Source of the DNA: Neoscytalidium dimidiatum
Lineage: Eukaryota; Ascomycota; Dothideomycetes; Botryosphaeriales; Botryosphaeriaceae
Length of the DNA: 64,000 bases
Assembly (NCBI GenBank): GCA_037367355.1
Contig: CM074706.1
Span: forward strand, 1-64,000
Reading direction: 5' to 3'
The notes beneath the pieces are model-generated. The model was not told the DNA's origin, made no database searches, and saw only the letters and a list, made by a program, of their open reading frames with translations. This document shows, one piece after another, positions 9,752 to 20,698 of the stretch (position 1 is its first letter; every line of letters begins with the position of its first letter). Made by a program: the position numbers and the translations under genes.

Positions 9752-11257
9752 TCAGGTTATAGAAACATACTCTTCTGGGCTTGTATACTCGGCAGGATTG
9801 TGGCTCACGCCATCCTTGCACCTGGCGAAGACCATGGCAGTGGGAACTTTCCGAGCCGTGTAAACGCTGTCATGGCCGGCACCACTCACAAGCTCAAGAG
9901 TGCAGCCAATCTGATTAGCGGACTCTCTTACGCACTGTACCATATGCGGATCAAAGTTGATGGCGGGCGAGGCCCAGAAGCAGTCAAAGGTCATGCCAAG
10001 CCCATGTTGCTTGCAGATCTCCTCAAAGCGCGCTCGGCAAAGACTCTCGATCAGCTCGACGTCAGAATCTTGAGGGGCGCGGATATCCAATCCCAGGTGC
10101 ACGCGGCCGGCAATGGTGTTGATGCTCTGCGGGCTCGAGTTCACGACGGCAATTGTGGCACGCGCGCCGCGAGCGGCGACATCGCCCTCGGTGACAAAGC
10201 GGTTCGTCTCGACAATCATCAGGGCGGCCCCGAGCAAGGCGTCCGAGCGGCGGTCCATGGGGGTGGTGCCGGTGTGAGCTTCGCGGCCGGTCACGGAGAC
10301 ATTGTACCAACGGATGCTCTGCACGCCCTTGACGACGGCAGCGGGCTGCTCGGCGTGATCCAAGATGGGGCCTTGCTCGATGTGCAACTCGAAGTGTGCG
10401 AGCAGTGGGTTAGCCTCGAAACTACAGGGCGTGGGGCCTAGATAGCCGATCCGTGCAAGTTCCTGGCCGAGTGTGTTGCCTGCAGCGTCGCGGCGAGAAT
10501 GGGCATAGTCGACGCTGAACTCGCCGCCCCAAACACCCGAGCAGAGCATGGCTGGCGGGAACCGCGCGCCCTCCTCGTTAGTCCAGTTGACGATGGCTAA
10601 GGGCGCGTAGGTCGTGATGCCGGCGGCATGGAGGACTCGCAGCACCTCGAGGCCGCTGACGACACCGAGGATGCCATCATACTTGCCGCCAGTGGGCTGC
10701 GTGTCCAGGTGGGAGCCGATGGCAATCGGCGGCAGCGCATTGTTCTGGCCCGGGCGGATGGCAAAGATGTTGCCCATCTCATCGATCTACAGTACGCGAA
10801 TGAGCGCGGCACACCCGGAACGAGGCACGGAGCGGGGGCAGACCTTGTGGGTGCAGCCGCATTTCTTCGTTTCTTCGATGAACCAGTCGCGGACCTTTCG
10901 ATCGTCGGGATTGGATGCGAGACGGTCTGCAAGAGGAGTCAATCGGCATGGATGCTAAGCACGTGGAGGTAGCCGCAATATCATATGCATGGCACGTTGT
11001 ACAGTACATACTCATGCCTCCGTCAGGGGTCCTGTAGTGCCGCGTCAGTCAGATGGCCCGTTTCCGCACGCGTGTGGCTTGCTTACGCTCCCCATTGGCA
11101 CGCTGCCTCGAGCGTGGCGTTCGTGCGAGCGGCATCGACCTTGAGCTTGGCGTAGGCGGGCGACAGCGGCGAAGGCGGGAGGGCCGCCGGGAGGGCCGGC
11201 AGCGGCGCTGATTGCCGGGTCCGGGGCTTGCGGCGCAGATACAGCGTGGGCGGCCAT
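9752..11257 (-). CDS. M20-family Zn amidohydrolase, hydantoinase/N-carbamoyl-amino-acid hydrolase type; 5' end unresolved
   Basis: Supported exons are 11157-11087 (at least), a 20-nt microexon 11031-11012, 10926-10844 and 10786-9752. They join to read LEAACQWGATPDGGMNRLAS, then KVRDWFIEETKKCGCTHKIDE. Metal-binding motifs of the HyuC/AmaB/allantoate amidohydrolase branch are present: GSHLDTQPTGGKYDG, WTNEEGARF, HFELHIEQGP, GREAHTGTTPMDRR and SGAGHDS. The enzyme should cleave an N-carbamoyl or ureido group from an amino-acid-like substrate in the cytosol. No ATG lies in the frame of the first exon; the nearest good start (11257, reading MAAHAVSAPQAPDP) is in another frame. So either a short intron was missed or one base is off. 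It is divergent from the next regulator. Confidence 0.85.
11012..11031 (-). other. 20-nt microexon in the M20 hydrolase
   Basis: Flanked by a 55-bp intron (GTAAGC...CTACAG, 11032-11086) and an 85-bp intron (GTATGT...TTGCAG, 10927-11011). It supplies the residues ATPDGGM plus one base and restores the conserved run QWGATPDGGMNRLASNP. Gene finders commonly miss exons this small. Confidence 0.8.
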
Positions 11258-11450
11258 GGTGACGACTCAGTGCGCCATCGCTGCAGGGCGCCGGCATGTC
11301 TGTTTATCAATGCATCGCGCGAGCGGAGAAGAGCGCTCCGCTGCTCAGGTGAAAGTGGGCGGCGGCAGCAGTACGTAGACTGTTTACTGTTCGATAGGCA
11401 GTGCGCCCCCTTCTCCGTCTCGTCGCCCGCGCGAAACTCCGCCGCCTCCC

Positions 11451-13612
11451 ATGGCGACCGAGTGCCAGCGCAGCGTGCTCTCCTGCTCACGCTGCCGCCG
11501 TCGCAAAGTCAAGTTGTGTCTTCATGGACTTGCTCGCTCGCTGTTTGCGCTCACACGCCACGCCGCGCCGCGCAGTGCGACCGGCGGTTGCCATCCTGCT
11601 CCCAATGTCTCGCAGCGAAGACGCCGTGCGCCGGCTTTGCCTCCGCTGCAGCCCATCAGTCCCTTCCGCGCAGCATTGTCCACCAGCTGGAGCTAGACAT
11701 CGCGAGGCTGGAGACGGATCTGGCTCAAGCAGGCCACCTTGACGTCCTGGACGCCTCCGACGTGTTGCTTCAGATGCCACTGGCCGACCGAGACCCGCGT
11801 GCCGTTGACGTTGCTGCGGCCAGCTCCTCGCCGCCTCGCCGCGATGCAGGTCCGCAGCACCCCCGGAGGCAGGGCATCGTGGCTGGCGAAGAACTACACG
11901 CCATGATCATGGCCACTGCGCCGTCCGCCTCGGCGTTGACTGATCTGGTTTCGAGGATCAGGATGGGTCTCACTCCCTCGTCTGCAGAAGCCCTCGCCTC
12001 TGCCGACAGCCGCCGCAGGAGCAATGTCGTCACCACAACTCCTCTCGTGAACACCAGAAACGCCGTTCTTGCTAGTCTCCCAAATCATCTTGTACATAGC
12101 TTGGTCGGGAAATTTGTGCACACCATCCTGCCCCAATATCCTTTCCTCCGCGAACGAGATGTTTGGCACCAGCTGGACTCTGTCATGCGCACCCTCCACG
12201 CCCAGCAAGCCCCGTCCACGGACGCTCAACTTCTAACCGTCGCCGCTGACCATGATTTCCTGACCATCTACCTTACTTTAGCCATCTCTGTCACCCTTGG
12301 AAGCGCGCGAGGGAACCATGAAGGCCGATGCCTGGCCTTCTCTGTGTCGCTGTTTGAGGAGGGAATCCAGCATTTTCTCAAGACGTCCTGTCCTCCATCC
12401 GACCTGGCTGCCATTCAGAACACGCTCCTAATCCTCCTTTACGCCCAGATTAACCCTAGGTCCGCCAACGTATGGATTCTCAATGGTGCTGCCATCCGCT
12501 CGTGTCTTGAGCTCGGCTTGCATCGCGAATCTTTGGGCATGGCCGCAGCGAACCCCGAAGACGTCACTCTACGCCGTCACATCTTCTGGTCAGCCTACTG
12601 CATGGACCGTGCCGTATGTGCAGCCCTCCGTCGCCCGCTCTCTGTTCCTGACGCAGGGATAAATACCCCTCTTCCCCTACTCGACAGTCAATCCACCGGT
12701 TCCGTCTCGCATGCCGCTTTCCTCCGCTGGATTCAACTGCACCAATTACAATCAGCTCTGATTCAAGTGCATTTCCAAGGCGCTCCTCTACCAGACGGTA
12801 TGACCTGGGATGGCTGGCTGATCAGTATGGAGGCACACTTACGGGCTTGGCATGCACGCTGGTGCGCTGTCAGCCCCTCCACGCCCGGAATGATGGACGA
12901 AAGCGACACCGCCGATGACTTCGCGCTCTCCCGCGGCCTTGCATACCTACATCGCCCCTCTCCTCGCATACCGCTGCCCTCTCAACACAGCCTGCTCGTT
13001 GCTTTCTCCTCGGCGGTTGATTCCGCCAAAGCTGCTGCGCGACACATTGCCTCAGGCTTCTTTCGCAGGCCTTGGTTCGCCGCCCACCACACTATGGAGA
13101 CTGCCATGATTGTATTGTTCGCTCTCCGGCATGCCGCCTCTGTCATCAGAGAAAAGTTCAGCGCCAAGCAAGTGTGGGATATGACCAAACTCTTCACATC
13201 AAACTTCCTGGCAATAGCTGCTCAAGGCTGGACGGAGGTCGAGGCTTGCGCGGGAGTGTACGAGCGCTTGCTAGGCCCGCTTCTTGAGCATGCATTTGCC
13301 ATTGGGAATGGGGAGGACCAGGAAGAAACCCTATCCCGCCATTTCGGACCCCAGCAAGATGCCGAGCTAATTCGCCTACTTTATCCAGGACCAGCTCAGA
13401 CAACAAAGCTACGCTTTGGTGCCAGGCGAACAGCAGAGGCGGGAGACCTGTTCCCCTTCGACCTAAGTATATTCGGCACTGAGGATGAGCTGTTCAATGC
13501 GACAATAAGTGGCGATTTTAACCGAGATAGTATCCCCGCTGACGCATGGTCGCCAATTGATGATGCTCTCCTTGGGCTGGGGCCTGGGGGCACACGCGCT
13601 GCCGTTGGATAG
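11451..13612 (+). CDS. Zn2Cys6 transcription factor with fungal_trans domain; first donor site abnormal
   Basis: Exon 1 (11451-11513) and exon 2 (11576-13612) encode 699 aa. The zinc cluster is split by the intron: CSRCRRRKVK in exon 1 (Cys12, Cys15) and CDRRLPSCSQCLAAKTPC in exon 2 (Cys22, 29, 32, 39), with exact family spacing once joined. An intron at this K/CD position is common in such genes. The acceptor CGCGCAG is normal, but the bases after AAG are TTGTGT, not GT. Using the nearby GT gives a one-base frame error. A G may have been lost (AAG|GTTGTG). The middle region carries the fungal_trans core (LRRHIFWSAYCMDRAVCAALRRP). It is the likely regulator of the M20 hydrolase or of the enzymes to its right. 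Confidence 0.85.
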
Positions 13613-13745
13613 AGTGATGGGTACCATGTGGATTATCTTGCAATCACCCTGCCCTCTATTTTTCTTAAAAAAAAATGATAAAATTTAAAACAACGTATTC
13701 CCCAATGTCCTGCCCAGCTCGGTCCCTTATCTGACCGCTGAAAAT

Positions 13746-14938
13746 CTAAACAACGACGTTCACGTCCTTCCCTTCAACCCAACCAACAATATTTTCCACC
13801 AGTGTTCGCTGTAAGTTCTGCAGCGTGGATTCCGCTAGCCATGCCAAATGGGGGCTTACTGTAAGATTGGCCAAACTCCTAGCCCCAGGCCCCAACAGCG
13901 GACTCGTCTCCGGACCTGCCGGCTCTACAGAAAAGACATCAGTCGCAGCTCCGGCAATCCAGCCTTCATTCAATGCCGTAAGTAGCGCAGCCTCATCCAC
14001 GATACCTCCGCGGGAAACATTGATCAGGACTGCATTTGGATGCATAGAGCGAAGCTCTGAGGGTGAGATCAGATTTTGTGATTCCGGCGAGAGCGGTAGA
14101 GAAAGCATGAGAACAGTCGATCTCCGAAGAGTTTCGTCGAACGCAGTACGGTCTGGGGAGCGCGGATTGACGCCCCTGCGTTCTGAAATTAATACGGACA
14201 TGCCCAGAGCGTGGCAAAGATGAGCAATCCGCTTGCCTGCTTGTGATTTGTCTTAGCATTTCTATATTCGTTCCACAGAAATTCATGACTCGAATATTCA
14301 GGATGTGGGATGTAAAGAGGGCGCTTACCAATTCCACCGTGCCCAACGATGCCCACCACCTCTTGACCGCACGTTAAAGGAGCTTTCCCACTTGAATCTA
14401 TCAATAGATCCATTAGTGATCCTCTTTTCTCCCATAGGCTCTTGTCATTTCCTCCGTCGTATCCGCAAGAAGCTTGCATTGTTTGCAAGTGAAGGTCGAC
14501 AACCTTCCTTCTCGCTGCAAAATACAAAGATAGCGCATGTTCGCTTACAGCGTCCGTATTGGCTCCCGGCGAATTGACAACTCGGATTCCTCTCCTTCTA
14601 CAGGCTTCCAAGTCTACGCTGTTGATCCCACTCGCCATGACTACTATTAATTTCAAATACGGAGTAATCTTCTCTGAAAGGATGGGAGCCTGTAGAGGGA
14701 GGGTAGTAGTTATGAGGATGCTAGTTTTGCTTATACGTTGTGCGAGGAGAGAAGTAGATGGATCTTCGTCTGCGGAGAGCCGCGGAGTGCGAGCGTATGT
14801 CGATATCGTGGAGGTGTATGGAGCTGGTAGGTCAATAGGAGGAATTTCGCAGAAGAAACTTTCCAGCGCCGTAATAACGTGATGCGTTGTTGACGGGACA
14901 GTGCGCGCTTCCGAGTTGGGCGCGGGTGGCAAAGACAT
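13746..14938 (-). CDS. D-isomer 2-hydroxyacid dehydrogenase
   Basis: Exons 14938-14329 and 14236-13746 with a 92-bp intron give 366 aa. The ATG at 14938 was chosen; one at 15007 would add 23 residues. The Rossmann motif GHGGIG spans the splice junction and continues GKRIAHLCHALGMSVLISE. The catalytic trio of the family is present: Arg in NVSRGGIVDE, Glu in DVFSVEPAG and His in VSPHLAWLAES. It reduces a 2-oxoacid with NAD(P)H, or the reverse, in the cytosol. Beside the aldolase and extradiol dioxygenase it could handle a 2-oxoacid from ring-cleavage products. That is inference. Confidence 0.92.
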
Positions 14939-15272
14939 ATTGTCGCAAGGGCAGCTACAAGTGTATAACAAAGTAACCCGTGCTAAAGTAAGCCTGGATC
15001 GTCCCATCAGTGGAAATATGACCTATTAATAAGGCAGGAGTTGTTTTGCATTCGTATACTGCGGATATGGACAAGGTAGAGCCCGAGGGTGGGGCAGAGA
15101 CAGATCAAGCTACCACTGCCCCACCTAACGGAGAACTGCGACAGGCTTATCAGTCAACCAAGTATTTCTGAACATTCAAAGGCGAGGGCCACATCGCCAT
15201 GTCTATCATCTCTAGTACGTTGCGTATTTTCCTCATAGACCAATTATCAATACCCATCTCAAGGTGACCGCC
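14939..15272. promoter_or_regulatory. Bidirectional promoter, dehydrogenase / class II aldolase
   Basis: A 334-bp gap between divergent start codons. No specific operator was recognised. An upstream ATG at about 15198 is followed by a possible donor (GTACGT), so a small 5' exon of the aldolase gene is conceivable. Confidence 0.4.
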
Positions 15273-16383
15273 ATGGCTCCTTCAGCAATTCCAACAACAG
15301 AGACTTTCCGGGGAACGAACAAGACACACGCCAGTGGCGATCCCGACCTTGCGTTTGTCCACGATGACACCACCACGCCACCAGTCTTCTCTGACAAACA
15401 TGAAGAACGACGTTACTTGAAGCACCGTCTCGTTCTTGCCTTTAGAATCTTCGCCCAATTTGGCTTTGCCGAAGGCGTTGCTGGTCATATCACCGTTCGA
15501 GATCCAGTCGATCCGACAAGCTTCTGGGTGAATCCTTTCGGTTAACCGACCTTTGACACCAGAGAATGCAGTTTGATCGATCTCTAGTCTGACTTTGAAT
15601 AGGTGCGCATTTCTCGCTGATCGAGGATGATGATTTGATCCGCGTTGACCATGAGGGCAATGTTGTTGACGGTGGAAAGAACAGGAGGTTGAACTATGGT
15701 GCGCACGCTTCATGCAAATTTGCACATATGCCGCGTATACTCATTGGGTACTAGCTGCGTATGCTATACATGCCCAAATCCATCTCGCTCGACCAGATGT
15801 CCTGTGCGCCGCCCACGCGCATAGCGTGTATGGCCGTGCCTTCTGCGCAACGGGTATGCAAAGTCCCGCGGCGAAATTTAAGCACGCTGAGTCTCACACA
15901 TCACTCCACAGGTCGTTCTCTCCAGGCGCTTACACAAGATTCATGTGTCTTTTATAATGACCACGTTCTGTATTCAAACTTTGCTGGCGTTGTACTCGCA
16001 GCCGAAGAGGGCCGCGCTATCTCACAGGCTCTGGGGCCTCGGAAGGCAGCGCTTCTTGGGAACCACGGTCTGTTGACTGCTGGTCCTTCTATTGAAGCCG
16101 TGGTGGCATGGTTTGTGCTACTAGATAAATGCTGTCAAGTTCAGCTGACAGCAGATGCATCGAGTGCAGGAACCGGGAAGCCCTTGGTTGAGATTGGGGA
16201 AGAAGAGGCAAAGGCAACATGGGAGGCTTTGGGACACCCGGGAGGTGGATACTGTAAGCTTGCAATCTTTTCGTTGTAGACGAGAGCTAACACTGAATAG
16301 TCATGGGGCTGCCTCTCTTCCAGGTAGCGGAAAGAGAGTTCGGAGAGAAGACATTTCTAGGAAGGGGATTGGAGCCTGCTTAG
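15273..16383 (+). CDS. Class II aldolase/adducin-domain protein
   Basis: Five exons (15273-15540, 15603-15698, 15755-15853, 15912-16253, 16301-16383) splice in frame to 295 aa. Family landmarks are GHITVRDPVD...FWVNPFG, the metal histidines in CAAHAHSVYGRAF, the glycine/histidine turn LLGNHGLLTAGPS and the C-terminal TFLGRGLEPA. Family members split aldols or decarboxylate; some bacterial ones decarboxylate aromatic acids or ring-cleavage products (PhtC/CmtD type, from general knowledge). In this neighbourhood such a decarboxylase or lyase role is attractive but unproven. Introns are 47-62 bp. It converges with the NmrA gene, stops only 42 bp apart. Confidence 0.93.
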
Positions 16384-16425
16384 ATTCAATGCGTACAGTA
16401 TATGTCAAGCATGCTGAACAGAAAC

Positions 16426-17513
16426 TTATAGATCTCCACTTCTGAACGCTTCTGCCCGCTCAGTGACTGCCCTACGAACAGCATCTTCTAGACGCTCTGT
16501 GTCTTCCATACCTATTGCTCCGTTGTCTCTTACGGAATACAGCGTCCCCCCCTCTGTCCAAATCCTCCTCAAAGTATAGATCGATGCGAGGGGGTGTTCT
16601 GCCTCCCAGGCCTCGAGCTCCAGCCGCTTTAGATCAGACAGAGACGTGTACTGCACCTCCCATTTCTCTTCTGTTTGACGTTCGAATTCAGCCAGGATAT
16701 CATCCGGCGTGGTCGTGAATGAATTCACCCTCAGTGCGCGGTTCCGAGAAGAATCTGGGCGAAGGATAGCTGCCACAAGAAGTTTGCCAACACTACGGGG
16801 ATCATCGTGTCAGACAATGTATACACCTGTACGATAACGCTGGATAAGCCACAATACTTACTCTACCATAGTCGTCAGACTGATCTCGTCCTTACCGCTC
16901 CCTAGCAGAACTGCTTTTCTCTCAGTCACATCAAAAGTACCAGCTTGCGGTGTTGCCAGCAATTTGCCCAAGTACAAATCGGCATATGGGCCCGTGACCA
17001 AATACGTATACTCAAGCCGTCTGGTACTTTGACGGATAAAGTCTCTAACTTTCTGTTTGGCTTGGTGCGGTTTCTCGTTTGCTGATGCCGCGTTGTACTC
17101 AATGTCGGTCCCGTACTCAGAGGGGAAAAAGCGAATGACGTTGGGAGAAGCTTCCGCGAGTTTGATGAGCCGGATCTGCTCCAGAATCACGCTGCGGCCG
17201 ACAGCACTCATGACAGTGTCGCATCCTAACAAGAGAGTTAAAAACTGTCACCATCATGGAGTTGGAATGATTTGCCTTTGTACGCTTCCATGACCTGTGC
17301 ATCATCTTTGATATCGCCGATAATGATGTCGGCGCCACGCTCTTTGAGGGACTGGATTTCCAACGGCTTGGACTGAACGGTAGAAACGGACGTGAATATG
17401 GTGACAGAGACAAGGCCTTCTGCGGACTTGGCTGAGAGCAGAGCGTCAACGATGGGTTTGCCAATCACTCCAGTCGCCCCAAAGACAAGCACAGCCTTGA
17501 GCTTTGAACACAT
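16426..17513 (-). CDS. NmrA-like / isoflavone-reductase-like NAD(P)-binding protein
   Basis: Exons 17513-17276, 17225-16862 and 16792-16426 give 322 aa. The N-terminus carries the dinucleotide fingerprint [15 protein letters not shown], then [36 protein letters not shown] and [14 protein letters not shown], all typical of the NmrA/PCBER group of atypical SDRs. The first intron (17226-17275) begins GCAAAT, a GC-AG intron; only this choice restores [12 protein letters not shown]. Members are either NADPH reductases of aromatic compounds or redox-sensing regulators. Divergent from the LigB dioxygenase by about 450 bp. Confidence 0.9.
17226..17275 (-). other. GC-AG intron
   Basis: A 50-bp intron with donor GCAAAT and acceptor TTGTTAG. 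The nearby GT (GTACAAAGG) gives the wrong frame. The GC choice gives a continuous conserved protein. Confidence 0.75.
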
Positions 17514-17961
17514 CAGGTGTCTGAACACGATTCAGGGATCGCGAAGCGATGGTATACTGCGTGCAGGGAATTTCAGTCTGCGCTCTCCTGTGGGAAGCTT
17601 CCTGGGGGTGACACAGGTATTCCCGACCTTGAACCTCCGTCCCGTCTGTCACACTCCACAATTTATGATTGGACCTCCATTGTCCCAAGCATATCATAAG
17701 CAGGTCCGGGTTAGCATTCACTGATTGGTGTGATCTTTGCTTGTAGTGCGGGGCGCACGCGCTTATGTCCGCACGCCGGCGTCGCTGATCTCCGCTCCCC
17801 TCTTCTCGCACCCACTTCACATCGGAATACCTCTTATGTTGAGCAATGGTGTAGGATATTAGTGATCGTTGGATGCGGTGAGCCACCTGCTCCTTGTACG
17901 GCATTTCACATCCGCACCCACCAACTAACACGCCGCTGTCTGAATACGGGCTTACACGCCA
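17514..17961. promoter_or_regulatory. Bidirectional promoter, NmrA-like / LigB dioxygenase
   Basis: 448 bp between divergent starts, with several CCG/CGG triplets but no clear spaced palindrome that I can defend. No gene is seen inside. Confidence 0.4.
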
Positions 17962-19049
17962 ATGGGTAAAATCGTGGCCGCTGTCGGGCTCTCTCATGCC
18001 CCAGGTACGAATACACTTCCCAGCCGGTACTCACGCCTGGGCTATCGTCTTAATTCCTTCTATCCGTAGGTGCGATTGGCTTCCCGGAAACCGCCTCACT
18101 CGACGCCCGCGCCCGCACCGAAGCGGCCACGCTCGCGCTCGGCCAAACCCTCGTAAACGCGGCGCCGAATCTCATCATCGCCTTCCTTGATGACCACTTC
18201 GAAAACTTCTTCCGAACAAACATGCCCAGCATCGCGATCGGCGTGGCGCCCACACACAGCGGGCCGGCCGACCAGCTCATGGAGGCGCTGCGGATCCCAA
18301 AGAAACACGTCTATTGTGGAAGCCCGGCAGCGGCCGAGCACCTGCTCAAATCGCTGGTCGGCGATGGCTTCGACGTTGCGAGGACCGGCAGCGCCGAGTT
18401 TGGACAGAACTTGCTGATGCCGTGGGTGCTGATGCAGCTGGAAGGCCGCCTGCCGCCGGACGTAAGCGTTGTGCCGATCTACATTAACGTGTTCACACCA
18501 CCGCTGATCCGGTACTCTCGCGCGTATGCCCTCGGCGAGGCGGTGCGGCGAGCTGCTGAGTCATTACCGGACGCCTGCCGTGTGGCGTTCATGTGCACTG
18601 GAGGCTTGTCACATTGGCCACCGTACTGGAACCCCAATCAAGCAGGCGAGGATCCCAAAGATCCGTTTTTGGCCAAGATGAAAGAGTACCAGACATTTGG
18701 ATCCGCGGTGCTGAAGAAGTATCCAAGGCTCTTTGTGGAACTGGACGAGTATGAGACTAAGATGGCCTCGAAAAACGAGTATCCGCTAAACTCAAAACAT
18801 CCGTTGATCAACGCCGACTGGGACCGGAAATTCTTAAACCATTATTGCGATGGAGACAGCGAGTGGTTGAGAAATCTGACGTACGAAGAGGTGGAGGAAG
18901 AGGCCGGGCACGGTGGGCATGAGGTACTGAACTACGTAGCCGTGTCTGGAGCCATGGGAGGGAGCAAAGCGAAGCTGTTGCTGTATGAGCCGGTTCTGGA
19001 ATGGATTTGTGGCATGGCATATGTAGACTTTCAAGTCGGCGAGGAATGA
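17962..19049 (+). CDS. LigB-type extradiol aromatic ring-cleaving dioxygenase
   Basis: Exons 17962-18004 and 18070-19049 with a 65-bp intron give 340 aa. The N-terminus MGKIVAAVGLSHAPG puts a His at residue 12, as the first Fe(II) ligand sits in protocatechuate 4,5-dioxygenase beta subunits. A second His is in FLDDHFENFF (His57), and CTGGLSHWP matches the conserved catalytic-His segment. INADWDRKFLNHY lies where the family's acidic ligand occurs. Such enzymes use Fe(II) and O2 to open a catechol or gallate ring next to, rather than between, the hydroxyls. This is the key enzyme pointing to meta-cleavage catabolism in the cluster. The substrate is unknown; gallate-, protocatechuate- or catecholate-like acids are possible. 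Confidence 0.9.
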
Positions 19050-19077
19050 GAGATGAAGATGCTCCTTTGGACAGTAA

Positions 19078-20698
19078 TTACCACGCCCTCCGACAGTACT
19101 CATGTAGCACCCTCACGAGCTTCACCATATTTTCCTGTGTGTCAAACACTTGAGCGTGGTCCACATGCTCACACCACAGGACTTCCAATCCCTTGCCTGT
19201 CCAAGGCTTTCTCTTCCATGAACCGTCGCTGTCCGCGAGATCTCTGCCTGCAAGATACCGCCCGACGGTTTCGGTGTCGACAATCAAATCCTTTCCCGAC
19301 AGTACGACTGTAACAGCCCGGGCGGCGAGATGCTCCTTCCACAGGATGTTTTCACTCCAGAAGAAACAGCGAGACAAGGTGTGTGCAACGCCCATGTCTT
19401 TTGACGCAAAATAATAAAGCTGGTGCTCATTGGCACGCGACGGCTTGCGGGCGGTCTGTCCTGGTCAGCTCCCAATTAGGTACGGATTCCCATGAGCACG
19501 TACAAAGTTATATGCAACATCAGGAAGGTGTAGGAGAAATGTAACAGGATCCACGAAAAGGATCGGCCCAATTTTCGGTGCTGTTGCTGGGTTGTGCAGT
19601 AGGTGAGTGCTAATGACGCTGCCGTATCTTGTGGATGGTCAGCAGGAATTCCACACGCCGCACGTCGGATGTGAGACGTACGAATGGGAAGCCAAGACGA
19701 GTTTATCCCAACCGTGCCTGCTCAAGATCTGATTGATCTCGGCACATAGCTTGTCTCTTGGAAGGATCTTCGGTGCTATTCTAAAGCTGATCGGCATTAT
19801 CTCGATCGCAATGATCCCAATATCATCGTCAACGCCGGTATTGATCCCGCCCAAGAAATTGACGTAAGGATAAAGCCCGATGCCGATACCGTGGACGAAA
19901 AGGATGGGAAGCTTGTTAGTTGCCCGGTGCGGCCGGTACCAATACGTGAGAGTGCGGGAGGGAGAACGATTCCTTGCAAGTAGACTATGGGGACGGAATG
20001 GAAAGACTGAAAAGCACTGTCGGAGAGGAGGGCCGTAGTAGTTGTAGCCACACCACCACATACGGGCGGATGCTAGTGAGTCTACAAAGAAGACTGTCTG
20101 TGCGGGTCTATCAATTGGTGGGTTCAGAAGGCGGTGAGGCGATGCTTACAAGATACCAGAGCAAGCTCCGGTGTAACATGTCGACTTCGTCGAGCGTCAA
20201 TCTCAGGCATTTCGCATTTCCTCTTCCGCTGTCGATTTCTCTTCCGAGGCGTTTCTCGATCGCTTGGATGTACTCGTCGAGCTCGTCAGGCTCGATTGAT
20301 TTGACATCGTCAGTGTTGAAGAAGGCCCAGGCCAGGAATTCCCTTAGATTATCTCGCTTGATCTCCGATAACGAGGCGCACTGGAACCAGCCTCTTAGAT
20401 AGCGTGCATGGTCTGGAATATTGGAGTCGCATCGCTCGAATAATCGTCGACGTTCTTCTCGAGAGACCAGCGGATGATAGATAGCCGGCTCTTGTAGGCG
20501 GTGTTTGCGTGGAAGGTAGAAGAACAGAAAGAAGGCGGTCTCACAAGCAGCCCAAAGATGCAGGACGGCGGGCGCACTGTGATCGAGAAGGCGCAGGAGG
20601 CGCAGGGCGCAGTAGAGGGTGCAGGCCGGAGCAACGGAACGGAGGAAGAGAATGCTGATACGGATGAAGACGCATTCAGCGGTCGATGTGCCTATCAT
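19078..20698 (-). CDS. Membrane-anchored alpha/beta hydrolase
   Basis: Exons 20698-20150, 20097-19682, 19627-19504 and 19455-19078 give 488 aa. The start at 20698 opens on two hydrophobic segments (IRISILFLRSVAPACTLY and VLHLWAACETAFFLFFYL), implying an N-terminal membrane anchor. The hydrolase part starts at TLTYWYRPHRATNKLPILFVHG; the nucleophile elbow SHSYGS is assembled across an intron; the acid is in LSGKDLIVDTE; the His is in EHVDHAQVF. Family members are esterases or lipases of unassigned substrate. It closes the metabolic block and could hydrolyse an ester of the cluster's substrate. That role is inference only. Confidence 0.88.

Noticed and set aside
11228..11450. N-terminal extension of the second regulator's long frame
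   Set aside because: That frame reads through the intron. The zinc cluster requires the ATG at 11451 in another frame.
11083..11490. ATG at 11490 as start of the M20 hydrolase
   Set aside because: It would lie inside the coding part of the divergent regulator and gives about 110 residues without family similarity.
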